The notes under the pieces are model-generated. The model made no database searches. It was not told the DNA's origin and saw only the letters and a program-made list of their open reading frames with translations. This document shows positions 1 to 7,582 of a stretch of 14,196 nt of DNA, one piece after another (position 1 is the stretch's first letter; every line of letters begins with the position of its first letter). The translations under genes were made by a program, and so were the position numbers. This stretch comes from Candidatus Peregrinibacteria bacterium (GTDB taxonomy: Bacteria; Patescibacteriota; Gracilibacteria; UBA1369), in the NCBI GenBank assembly GCA_014729615.1, contig WJJQ01000083.1:1-14196 (forward strand), in the 5' to 3' direction.

Positions 1-18
1 ATTTAATATCGATTTAAA

Positions 19-915
19 ATGGCAGATAATAATCAAAATCCACCTGCTAACGACAATACTGCGCCCAATGCTCAACAAGCCAACGCAGATGTTAAACAAA
101 CTACGGCTACGCCTGAGAAAGTTACACAAAGCACTCAACCGGTTAACGCGGGCGCTAAACAACCCACAGAAACGCAGGAGCAGCCAATAAAAGACTCGGA
201 GGCTCAGGCACAGCCTCAACCTCAACCTCAACCTCAACCACAACCACAACAACAGGTTCAGGCGCAACCGGCGGCACAAGAAAATCAACCGAAAGAAAAT
301 AAGCAAGTAGATAACCACCAGGCAGAGCAGTCATCAAACGAAATGCCTGAAATGTTAAAAAAAGCGGACAATCAGCCCAACGTAACGCAAGAAGAAAAGT
401 TATTGGGTCTTGCAAGTTATATACCTTTAGTTTCTCTGGTTACAATGCTGATAAAGCCGGATAGCAAGTTCATAATGTTGCATGGAAGACAAGGTCTTTT
501 AATTTCGGCAATTTTAATTTTAGGTACATTATTTTTATCAATACTTTACATTTTAATACCTGTAATAGGAGCTGTTATATTAGCTGTTATGCACATTGGA
601 TTGTTTGTTGTTATTGTTTTTTCAATGTATCAATCCTTCATTGGAAATTGGTGGAAAATACCAATTTTAGGCGCTTTTGCCGACATGATACCGGTGCAAG
701 CTTTTACAAAAGTTACAAGAGACGCGGTTATGGGTGACAAGGGTCAGTCACAAGCTGGAAGTAACGATCATAATAGCGCGGACGGAACAATTGAAGATTT
801 TAAGCAAAAAAACGGAGATGAAGAAATGGACGAAAGTAATGTCCAATCTTCACCCGTTAATGAAGCCATCGAAAAAAATGAGCCGGAGAATGTTGAGAAT
901 AATTCCAAACAATAA
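19..915 (+). CDS. Pro/Gln-rich protein with C-terminal DUF4870/Tic20-like membrane domain
   Basis: The 298-residue product has two parts. Residues 1-125 are low complexity, rich in Gln, Pro, Asn and Ala, with a run of Pro-Gln pairs at about 65-78, and are probably disordered. Residues 126-230 hold about three hydrophobic segments (roughly 128-146, 159-180 and 181-205). The stretch FIMLHGRQGLLI at 151-162 resembles the conserved His/Gln helix start of DUF4870/Tic20-like small membrane proteins. Residues 235-298 are again polar and acidic. No function is firmly known for DUF4870 in bacteria, so none is assigned. The start is the first ATG in the window and has no Shine-Dalgarno site. It lies 22 bases before tsf, a place where rpsB is often found, so co-transcription with tsf is likely. 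The family call is by motif and topology only. Confidence 0.75.
   Translation: MADNNQNPPANDNTAPNAQQANADVKQTTATPEKVTQSTQPVNAGAKQPTETQEQPIKDSEAQAQPQPQPQPQPQPQQQVQAQPAAQENQPKENKQVDNHQAEQSSNEMPEMLKKADNQPNVTQEEKLLGLASYIPLVSLVTMLIKPDSKFIMLHGRQGLLISAILILGTLFLSILYILIPVIGAVILAVMHIGLFVVIVFSMYQSFIGNWWKIPILGAFADMIPVQAFTKVTRDAVMGDKGQSQAGSNDHNSADGTIEDFKQKNGDEEMDESNVQSSPVNEAIEKNEPENVENNSKQ
214..249 (+). repeat. In-frame hexanucleotide tandem repeat encoding Pro-Gln
   Basis: Four perfect copies of CCTCAA (214-237) are followed by two copies of CCACAA (238-249), then CAACAG. The unit is six bases and in frame, so copy-number change would lengthen or shorten the Pro-Gln run without switching the gene off. The reverse strand carries a valine/glutamate-rich open frame that is only the shadow of this repeat. 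Confidence 0.9.
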
Positions 916-937
916 AACTATTTAATAATAAGATAAT

Positions 938-1525
938 ATGGATATTTCATTAGATCAAATTAAGCAACTCCGGGAAAAAACGGGAGTATCAATGATGGCT
1001 TGTAAAAAAGCTTTAACCGAATCAAACGGCGATATTGAAAAGGCCATGGAATATTTAAGAAAAAAAGGAGAAGCTAAAGCGGCTGAAAGAAGTGAAAGAG
1101 GTACTTCACAAGGAATAGTTGCCGCATATATACATGGAAATTCTAAAATTGGAGTGCTTGTTAAATTAGGTTGCGAAACTGACTTCGTTGCAAAAAATGA
1201 TGATTTTAAAGCATTAGGTAATGACATTGCAATGCATATCGCGGCAATGAATCCTTTAGTTATTAATCCAGATGACGTGGACGAGAATTTGTTGGAAAAA
1301 GAACGTGAAATTTGGAAAGAACAATTGGCAAATGAAGGTAAACCGGAAAATATTATAGATAATATAATGCAAGGTAAGGAAAAAAAGTTTAAAGAAGAAG
1401 TTTCTTTATTAAAACAACCATTTGTGAAGGATCCGGAAAAAACGATTGAGCAATTAATGGTAGAAAGTATTAATAAAATCGGAGAAAATATTCAAATAGT
1501 TGAATTTTCCAGATATGCATTTTAA
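938..1525 (+). CDS. tsf: Elongation factor Ts, short form
   Basis: EF-Ts is the guanine nucleotide exchange factor that recycles EF-Tu from GDP to GTP during translation elongation in the cytoplasm. The N-terminal UBA-like domain is clear (about 3-42: IKQLREKTGVSMMACKKAL, then the G-D-I-E-KA pattern). It is followed by the EF-Tu-contacting motif TDFVAKN at 81-87. The protein is 195 residues, much shorter than the roughly 280-residue E. coli form but like the short single-core forms of Thermus and many CPR bacteria. Residues 145-170 (KEKKFKEEVSLLKQPFVKD) match the conserved C-terminal region. The ATG start places the UBA domain at the very N terminus, as expected. No strong ribosome binding site is seen. 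rpsB is not adjacent; the upstream neighbour is the membrane protein at 19-915, and ribBA follows after two bases. Confidence 0.97.
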   Translation: MDISLDQIKQLREKTGVSMMACKKALTESNGDIEKAMEYLRKKGEAKAAERSERGTSQGIVAAYIHGNSKIGVLVKLGCETDFVAKNDDFKALGNDIAMHIAAMNPLVINPDDVDENLLEKEREIWKEQLANEGKPENIIDNIMQGKEKKFKEEVSLLKQPFVKDPEKTIEQLMVESINKIGENIQIVEFSRYAF

Positions 1526-1527
1526 AA

Positions 1528-2733
1528 ATGGATATTAAGTCTAAAATTGAGAGTGTTATTAAAGATTTAAGAGATGGAAAACAAATTATAGTGGTTGACG
1601 ATGAAGATAGAGAAAATGAAGGAGATTTAATAATAGCCGGAGCAAGTGTAAATGCTGCGGCTGTTAATTTTATGGCATCATATGGTAAAGGTTTAATTTG
1701 CGCACCCATATCAAAGCATATAGCGGATAAAATTAATTTGGGGCCTATGGTTTTTAATAACAAAGATAACTATAGGACCAATTTTACTGTTTCGATTGAT
1801 GCGAAAAAAGATTTAAAAACCGGTATTTCAATGAAAGAACGTGCTAATACTATTGCCTCTTTAACAAATGAAAATGTCAATGAGGATTGTTTTGTAAAAC
1901 CGGGCCATGTTTTTCCGTTAATTGCAAAAGAAGGGGGTGTTCTTGAAAGAGCCGGGCATACCGAAGCAGCCATTGACTTGATGAAAATGGCCGATTTGCC
2001 TGAAGTGGCGGCTATTTGCGAGATAATCAGAGATGATGGAGAAATGGCCAGACTGCCTGAATTGGAAAAATTTGCTGAAAAACACGGGTTAAAGATTTTA
2101 AAAATACGCGATATCATCAAATATAGAAATGAAAATGAATCACTTGTTGAATTTGTCGCGGAAACAAAGTTACCCACGGTTTTTGGCAAATTTCAATTAA
2201 AAGTATTTAAATCAAGGATTGATAATAAAGAGCATATCGCGTTAATAAAAGGAAATATTAAAAATGACGACCCTGTACTAGTTAGGGTGCATAGCGAATG
2301 TATAACAAGTGAAGTATTCGGCTCTAAAAGATGTGATTGTAGAAGTCAATTGGAAAAAGCAATGGCTTTAATAGAAAAAAAGGGATCCGGTGTTTTACTT
2401 TACATGCGACAGGAAGGAAGAGGAATAGGTTTAATTAATAAGATTAGAGCATATGAACTGCAAGATGGAGGCTTAAATACTATTGAAGCTAATGAAAGAC
2501 TGGGGTTTAAAGCGGATTTGCGTGATTATGGAATTGGCGCTCAAATATTAAAACAGCTTGGTTTAACCTCAATTGACCTATTAACTAATAATCCAAAAAA
2601 AATTGTTGGTTTGTCCGGATATGAATTAAAAATAAATAAAAGGATTCCGCTTGAAATAAAATCTGTAAAAGAAAATGCTTTATATCTGAAAGTGAAGAAA
2701 GAAATGATGGGACATTTTTTACAAATGTCTTAA
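1528..2733 (+). CDS. ribBA: Bifunctional 3,4-dihydroxy-2-butanone-4-phosphate synthase / GTP cyclohydrolase II
   Basis: The enzyme supplies both branches of riboflavin synthesis. The RibB half makes 3,4-dihydroxy-2-butanone 4-phosphate from ribulose 5-phosphate. The RibA half opens GTP to the diaminopyrimidine precursor with loss of formate and pyrophosphate. RibB domain, about 1-200: DDEDRENEGD at 24-33, KPGHVFP at 124-130, RAGHTEA at 141-147, and the ICE glutamate near 165. RibA domain, about 205-400: zinc-binding cysteines C258, C269 and C271 in HSEC...KRCDC, RQEGRGIGL at 294-302, the D330/R332 pair in ADLRDYG, and LLTNNPKK at 351-358. All key residues of both halves seem present, and 401 residues is a normal length. 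The ATG lies two bases after the tsf stop, so there is no room for an FMN riboswitch. No ribD, ribE or ribH is in the window. Confidence 0.96.
   Translation: MDIKSKIESVIKDLRDGKQIIVVDDEDRENEGDLIIAGASVNAAAVNFMASYGKGLICAPISKHIADKINLGPMVFNNKDNYRTNFTVSIDAKKDLKTGISMKERANTIASLTNENVNEDCFVKPGHVFPLIAKEGGVLERAGHTEAAIDLMKMADLPEVAAICEIIRDDGEMARLPELEKFAEKHGLKILKIRDIIKYRNENESLVEFVAETKLPTVFGKFQLKVFKSRIDNKEHIALIKGNIKNDDPVLVRVHSECITSEVFGSKRCDCRSQLEKAMALIEKKGSGVLLYMRQEGRGIGLINKIRAYELQDGGLNTIEANERLGFKADLRDYGIGAQILKQLGLTSIDLLTNNPKKIVGLSGYELKINKRIPLEIKSVKENALYLKVKKEMMGHFLQMS
2711..2729 (+). terminator. Perfect 7-bp hairpin at the end of ribBA, possible weak terminator
   Basis: GACATTT (2711-2717) pairs perfectly with AAATGTC (2723-2729) around a 5-base loop, and two G-T pairs could extend the stem. 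It ends directly before the ribBA stop codon and precedes the promoter of the next operon. The downstream sequence is A/T-rich but lacks a clean T-tract, so termination is only a possibility. Confidence 0.3.
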
Positions 2734-2759
2734 ATAAGCAATTAAATTTGGATTACGAC

Positions 2760-2788
2760 TTCACCTATGCCAATTTTTATGTTATAAT
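2760..2788 (+). promoter_or_regulatory. Extended -10 promoter for the HEAT/STAS/phosphatase/queA operon
   Basis: A perfect TATAAT at 2783-2788 is preceded by TG at 2780-2781 (extended -10). TTCACC at 2760-2765 (4 of 6 matches to the -35 consensus) lies at the ideal 17-base spacing. The predicted transcript starts near 2795, giving a leader of about 24 bases that is almost all A. This is the best housekeeping-type promoter in the window and sits in the 85-base gap after ribBA. Confidence 0.7.
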
Positions 2789-2818
2789 ATATTAGAAAAA
2801 AAATAAAAACAAAAAAAA

Positions 2819-5050
2819 TTGCCAGTAAGAAAACTATTAGAGAAATTTATAAACATTTCCAGTTCAGAGGTGCCTAGAACCGCTTATGCTTGGTGGCTGA
2901 GGTTCTTATTTAAAACCGGGCACGTCATAGGATGGACAACAATTATAGCCATAACAGTCGTGCATTATTCAATCACGGCTTTGCCTGTAATTATTTTAGC
3001 TCAAGCTGTTTTCATTATGGTTGGAATGATGTTGTTTTCCGTATTAATAGATAAACTGTCGGCAAAAAAGATCATTATGATCAGTACGCTGGCAGCCATG
3101 ACATTTATCTTTTTAGCTGCCTTTTTTTATCAAACAACGTATCTTTCGCTGATTTTTGGTTTGATTGCCAGCGGTCTCTTCATTTCTCAATCATCAATGA
3201 TTCTTTCGTCTTATACAGAAGACCATTTTTCACCCTTGGAAGCTGAAAGAACATTTCCTGTCATTGAGTCTTCTGAAACATTGGGTGGTGTAATCGGAGG
3301 TTTGATTCTTGCTTTTTTTAGTTCGTATGCCTCTTCTATATTACTTGCGTTATGGATTTTGTTTCTGGGTCTATTCTTAATGATGCTTTTATTATGGTCT
3401 CCGAAATTGCCGTTCTTTATGAAAAAGGCGGAAAAATCCAGTAAAAACAAATATAAAGGGGTAAACCATTGGAATACAATTACAAAGGCTTTTACTGAAA
3501 TTAGACGTGTCCCCTTCTTGCAAATACTAATAGCAATTTTAGTTATTCATTGGATAACAAGTCAATTCGTGGAATTTCTTTATACGAACGCGATTGATCA
3601 GTCCGTTTCACATGAAGGGACCATGGAAGACCATGAATCCAGTTTGACTCATGGCCTGGGCTCGTTACATACAATGTTTCATAGTTTTGCATTTCTTACC
3701 GAACTTGCTTTAGCGGGGAGATTTATAAAAAAGATGGGAGTTTATGCGGGATTTATGCTTCATGGAATAATGACCTTGATTGGTTCGGTAATGCTAATGT
3801 TTGGATATAGCTATTTTACAGCTGTATTGGTAAAGAATAATTTTAAAATCAGCTCGATAGTACAAAAAAGCTGTTATGAGAACACCTATTATGCCTTTAA
3901 ATATGGTACACAAAAAGATCTTCGTGAATTTTTTGAAGGTGTTATTTATCCGATCAGTGCAATAGTTGGAACAATACTGATTATTATAGTACAAGCTATT
4001 TTTGTCGGAAGTATGTTTGAATTTTTATTACCGGTTTTATTAATGGCCATGGTAGTAACAATGATTATGTTCACGCTTCCATTGCAAAAGAAATACACAG
4101 AGGTGGCAATCAGTAATTTAAACTCAGATTATCCGCTCGCGAAAATTCACGCAATTGAAATTTTAGCTCAGAAAGGCCATAAACAATCTTATGATTTGTT
4201 TCACAAAATGTACCGGCTGGGAGACATAAATTTAAGTTTGAAACGTAAAATTGTTTATTCACTGGCTCATCTTGGAAACGTCAGAGCAGTAAATTTAATG
4301 ATGAATATAATTCAAAGCTATGACAATAGATTGTCAGATGGTGCTTTATACACATTGAAAAAGCTATGTCCAATTTTGAAAAAAGACACAAAACGTCAAG
4401 ATCTTTATCAATCTGTAATAGCGCAACTATTAAAATATATAAGAACATGCGATGATGAAAGACTTAGAGCTCAGGCAGTAGGCGTCTTGGGTGAATACGA
4501 TCATGAGGCGATTGTGCCATTTTTAATGTCTGACAGTGGTGCTTTGCAAGCGGAAGCTGCGGTTTGTTTATGGCATAAAAATAAATATAGAGACAATATT
4601 AGGCGAATGATTCGGGAGTTTATTAATACAGCCAATAATGATAATTATTGGAATTTAATTCATCTTGTCGGCCGTATAAATATTAAAGAAATACACGATT
4701 TATTGTCAGATTTAAGCATGTCGAAAGATGATGAGCTTCGCATGCTTGCGTATTACGGATTAGTTAGAATTGGGTATACAGGCTGTATTACAAGATTGAT
4801 TAATTTACTTTTATTTGGAAATGATTTAATCTTTCAAAAAGGTACGGAATTAATGAAAACTTTGGAAGCGACAGAAAAACGTAAAGTAGCTAAAAAGCTC
4901 ATACCCACGCAATTATTGGACGCAATGCCTTCCACGATAGAGGGAAAACGAGTATTGGAAAGGTTAAAGGCACTTTATGAAGCATGCGACGCTTATGACG
5001 AAAGAAATCATATAGAACACGTTTTATTACCACAAATTAATACAGTTTAA
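2819..5050 (+). CDS. MFS/nucleotide-translocase-like polytopic membrane protein with C-terminal HEAT repeats
   Basis: The 743-residue product has an N-terminal membrane part (about 25-425) with roughly ten to twelve hydrophobic segments, such as 55-77, 84-103, 107-130, 155-168, 171-194, 233-250, 308-338, 375-395 and 400-420. A soluble part (about 425-740) follows, built of helical pairs typical of HEAT/armadillo repeats (for example 438-452, 472-500, 545-570 and 636-665). The stretch around 354-380 (NTYYAF...REFFEGVIYP) recalls the motif preceding the late helices of ATP/ADP-translocase-like (Npt/Tlc) proteins, so a nucleotide-translocase-type MFS fold is likely. The substrate is unknown and it may be a sensor rather than a carrier. 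The start must be TTG: an in-frame stop lies at 2804-2806 and the next Met is near residue 67, inside the membrane part. A His- and acid-rich loop occupies 263-288. It is the first gene of an apparent operon with STAS and PP2C genes. Confidence 0.8.
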   Translation: MPVRKLLEKFINISSSEVPRTAYAWWLRFLFKTGHVIGWTTIIAITVVHYSITALPVIILAQAVFIMVGMMLFSVLIDKLSAKKIIMISTLAAMTFIFLAAFFYQTTYLSLIFGLIASGLFISQSSMILSSYTEDHFSPLEAERTFPVIESSETLGGVIGGLILAFFSSYASSILLALWILFLGLFLMMLLLWSPKLPFFMKKAEKSSKNKYKGVNHWNTITKAFTEIRRVPFLQILIAILVIHWITSQFVEFLYTNAIDQSVSHEGTMEDHESSLTHGLGSLHTMFHSFAFLTELALAGRFIKKMGVYAGFMLHGIMTLIGSVMLMFGYSYFTAVLVKNNFKISSIVQKSCYENTYYAFKYGTQKDLREFFEGVIYPISAIVGTILIIIVQAIFVGSMFEFLLPVLLMAMVVTMIMFTLPLQKKYTEVAISNLNSDYPLAKIHAIEILAQKGHKQSYDLFHKMYRLGDINLSLKRKIVYSLAHLGNVRAVNLMMNIIQSYDNRLSDGALYTLKKLCPILKKDTKRQDLYQSVIAQLLKYIRTCDDERLRAQAVGVLGEYDHEAIVPFLMSDSGALQAEAAVCLWHKNKYRDNIRRMIREFINTANNDNYWNLIHLVGRINIKEIHDLLSDLSMSKDDELRMLAYYGLVRIGYTGCITRLINLLLFGNDLIFQKGTELMKTLEATEKRKVAKKLIPTQLLDAMPSTIEGKRVLERLKALYEACDAYDERNHIEHVLLPQINTV

Positions 5051-5060
5051 CCAAATAAAA

Positions 5061-5417
5061 ATGAATGAAGATTATACACCATCAATTACACTTTATAACA
5101 AAAAAAATAGCGCCGGTGACACTATTGTTCAACTTGAAGGAGATTTGGACAAAGCGGGTTTGGAACAAATAAAGGAAGAATTCGAGGGAATTATAAATAA
5201 CATTCCCGATGGAAAAAATTTTATAATTGATCTTACAAACTTAAATTTTATTAATAGTGAGGGAATAGGTTTTCTTTTTCAGGTACATTGCACCTTATCG
5301 AAAAGAAATGTAAGAGTAATCTTAATTGGTCCCAATAAATCGGTTGAAGACGTTCTTCATGTAATCGGTTTTCATCAGGTTGTTGATATTTTTCCGGATT
5401 TTAACTCAATAAAATAA
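5061..5417 (+). CDS. STAS-domain protein, anti-sigma-factor-antagonist type
   Basis: The 118-residue product is a single STAS domain of the SpoIIAA/RsbV type. Such proteins bind a partner (classically an anti-sigma kinase) in a way switched by serine phosphorylation. The diagnostic stretch is DLTNLNFINSEGIGFLF at 57-73. Ser66 in N-S-E-G occupies the place of the DS(S/T)G phosphorylation motif. Here Asn replaces the usual Asp before it, and Glu67 replaces the second Ser/Thr. The edges also fit: VQLEGDLD at 23-30 is the usual first strand, and VEDVLHVIGF at 95-104 is the usual last helix. It follows the HEAT protein by 10 bases, and its stop codon abuts the start of the phosphatase gene, so the phosphatase is the natural candidate to act on Ser66. 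No kinase gene is seen nearby. Confidence 0.9.
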   Translation: MNEDYTPSITLYNKKNSAGDTIVQLEGDLDKAGLEQIKEEFEGIINNIPDGKNFIIDLTNLNFINSEGIGFLFQVHCTLSKRNVRVILIGPNKSVEDVLHVIGFHQVVDIFPDFNSIK

Positions 5418-6566
5418 ATGTCTGGTTTACTTAAAAAGAGCATAATTAAAAGGTTATTTTACTATTTCGCACTTTTTGCAGCTGCGATTTTGGCAATTAT
5501 AACCGGTTTCTTTTTAAATGATTTGAATGAAATAAATATTTATGTTTTTGGCGCGGCTCTGCTCATTTTTCTTATGTATTTTGTCTGGGTATATTATCGA
5601 GAAGTGGTTTTTCCTCTTGAAGTTATTCTGGAACAGATGAAGGCGCTTTTAACGGGTAAAGATTATAAAAAAATATACACAAGAAGGATGGATGAAATTG
5701 GAATCATTGCCCATTTTTTCAATGAAGTTACGAGATCTTTCGAAAAAGTATCGATGGATATTAAAGAAGGGAAAAGAATGTTGAATGAACTGGAAATTGC
5801 GGCACAATTGCAAGCTGACATTCTTCCTAAAGCAAGTCCAAAAGTTAAGGGTCTTTTAGTTGAAGCTAAAACAAGGCCCGCCGCAGAACTTGGTGGAGAC
5901 AACTTCGATTTTATTAAAAGAAAGGAAAACACATTCATTTATATAGGCGACGTTACGGGCCATGGTGTTCCGGCCGGACTGGTTATGACAATGGTTAACA
6001 CACTAATACACACATTTGTGGAGATTTATGACAATGCGTATGACATAATCGTAAATACTAACAAACAATTAAAATCCAGAATTAAATCAACCATGTTTAT
6101 GACCATGGTTTTGTTAAAATGGAATGAAATGTCAAATAAAATGACATTTGTAGGATCAGGACATGAACACATTATAATTTATAGAGCGTCATCCGGCACT
6201 TGTGAAACCGTAAAGTCCGGAGGCATTGCATTGGGAATGGTTCCTGATAACAGTAAATTGGTAAAAGAGAAAGAATTGCCTTTAAATGAAGGAGACGTAT
6301 TGGTACTATATTCAGATGGAATTACAGAAGGACGAAACATGTCGGGTGAAATGTATACACTTGAAAGGCTTCTTAAGGCAGTGGAGAAATTTGCAACAGA
6401 ATATGATCCTGATGGTATTGTGCACCATATTGCCTTGGATTATTCGAAATTTGTACAGAATCATGTACAGGACGACGATGTAACACTCATGGTTATTAAA
6501 TATGTTGGTAATACCGGAAAAGAAAAAGCCTCAATTTCATCTACAAAATGGTCTGACGAACAATAA
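5418..6566 (+). CDS. Membrane-anchored HAMP-SpoIIE/PP2C-type serine phosphatase
   Basis: The 382-residue product starts with two membrane helices (about 12-33 and 40-60) and almost no extracytoplasmic domain. A HAMP-like linker (about 61-113) and a short helical linker containing the usual A-x-x-(L/I)Q-x-x-(I/L)LP pattern (AAQLQADILP, 128-137) follow. The SpoIIE/PP2C domain runs from about 145 to 362. Metal-binding and core residues are present: ELGGDNFDF (D161, D164), GDVTGHGVPAGLVM (D178, H182), YSDGITEG (D300) and the terminal QDDDVTLMV (about 351-359). It should dephosphorylate a phosphoserine on a STAS protein, most simply the neighbour encoded immediately upstream with no gap. The start ATG directly follows the STAS stop. 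The end overlaps the queA start by one base (TAATG). The last 18 residues are a polar tail of no evident role. Confidence 0.92.
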   Translation: MSGLLKKSIIKRLFYYFALFAAAILAIITGFFLNDLNEINIYVFGAALLIFLMYFVWVYYREVVFPLEVILEQMKALLTGKDYKKIYTRRMDEIGIIAHFFNEVTRSFEKVSMDIKEGKRMLNELEIAAQLQADILPKASPKVKGLLVEAKTRPAAELGGDNFDFIKRKENTFIYIGDVTGHGVPAGLVMTMVNTLIHTFVEIYDNAYDIIVNTNKQLKSRIKSTMFMTMVLLKWNEMSNKMTFVGSGHEHIIIYRASSGTCETVKSGGIALGMVPDNSKLVKEKELPLNEGDVLVLYSDGITEGRNMSGEMYTLERLLKAVEKFATEYDPDGIVHHIALDYSKFVQNHVQDDDVTLMVIKYVGNTGKEKASISSTKWSDEQ

Positions 6567-7582
6567 TGCATTTAAAAGATTTTGATTTCCATCTCCCAAC
6601 AGAATTAATAGCAAATCAACCTGCTGAGCCCCGGGACTCATGCAATTTATTGGTATTGGACAGAGAAAAAAAGAAAATTATTAGCGATGTATTTTATAAT
6701 ATAATAAATTTTTTCAATAAAGGAGATGTGCTGGTTTTAAACACATCAAAAGTTATTCCCGCGAGAATTATTTTTAATATTAAAGGCAAAGAAGCCGAGC
6801 TTCTGTTAATTAGAAAAGTGGGTGAAAATCAATGGATCTGCATGGTTAAACCTGGCAGAAAGCTGAAAGTTGGATCTAAGTACCAAATATGTCCCGAAGC
6901 GGAATTTGAAATCGAATCTCAAACAGAAGATGGTTTCAGGCAAGTTAAATTTAATGTACAAAATATATCTTTTGAACATTTTTTATTGGAAAGAGGAATT
7001 ACTCCCCTGCCGCCGTATATTAAACCCGGATTATCAAAAGATGATGATTATCAGACAATTTACGCCCAGGAAAATGGTAGCGTAGCGGCACCGACAGCCG
7101 GTTTGCATTTTACAGATAAGCTTCTTGAAAAACTGCATAAAAAAGGTGTTCGTATCGCAAAAGCATTACTTCATGTAGGCCCGGGCACGTTCTTGCCGGT
7201 CAAGACTGATGATGTAAAAAAACATAAAATGCATAAGGAATACTATGAATTAACTGAAAAAAATGCAAAAATTATAAATGATGCAAAGAGCAATGGAAAA
7301 AAAGTAATTGCGGTGGGTACTACAGCTGTAAGAATTCTGGAATCGTCATGCAAGCACGGAAAGGTCAAGGCAAATACTGGGTTTACTGACATTTTTATTT
7401 ATCCCGGCTATAAATGGAATGTTGTGGACGGATTAATAACAAATTTCCATCTGCCTAAAAGCACTTTACTTATGCTTGTAAGTTCATTTGCGGGTACGGA
7501 TTTTACTAAAAAAGCATATGCATACGCAATTGATCACAATTACAGATTCTACAGTTTCGGAGATGCTATGTTGATTCTATAA
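6566..7582 (+). CDS. queA: S-adenosylmethionine:tRNA ribosyltransferase-isomerase
   Basis: QueA transfers and isomerises the ribosyl part of AdoMet onto 7-aminomethyl-7-deazaguanine at tRNA position 34, forming epoxyqueuosine. Conserved stretches run along all 338 residues: the N-terminal FDFHLPTELIANQPAEPRD (6-24), DVLVLNTSKVIPAR (54-67), GITPLPPYI (144-152), YQTIYA with GSVAAPTAGLHFT (162-183), LLHVGPGTFLPV (201-212), MHKEYYEL (222-229), AVGTTAVRILES (249-260), and DGLITNFHLPKSTLLMLVSSFAG (288-310). Length and motifs are those of an intact enzyme. The start overlaps the phosphatase stop by one base, so it is probably translated as the last gene of that transcript. The 3' end overlaps the convergent ilvE gene by 17 bases. 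No other queuosine gene is in the window. Confidence 0.97.
   Translation: MHLKDFDFHLPTELIANQPAEPRDSCNLLVLDREKKKIISDVFYNIINFFNKGDVLVLNTSKVIPARIIFNIKGKEAELLLIRKVGENQWICMVKPGRKLKVGSKYQICPEAEFEIESQTEDGFRQVKFNVQNISFEHFLLERGITPLPPYIKPGLSKDDDYQTIYAQENGSVAAPTAGLHFTDKLLEKLHKKGVRIAKALLHVGPGTFLPVKTDDVKKHKMHKEYYELTEKNAKIINDAKSNGKKVIAVGTTAVRILESSCKHGKVKANTGFTDIFIYPGYKWNVVDGLITNFHLPKSTLLMLVSSFAGTDFTKKAYAYAIDHNYRFYSFGDAMLIL

Noticed and set aside
155..415. Minus-strand 86-residue open frame rich in Val-Glu
   Set aside because: It is the reverse complement of the Pro-Gln hexanucleotide repeat and adjoining coding sequence. It has no start context or family resemblance.
1526..1527. FMN riboswitch upstream of ribBA
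   Set aside because: Only two bases separate tsf and ribBA, so there is no room for an RFN element, and none is seen before the operon's first gene in the window.
2734..2818. Small gene or structured RNA in the 85-base gap after ribBA
   Set aside because: The gap is filled by a promoter and an A-rich leader; no open frame of useful length or stable fold was seen.
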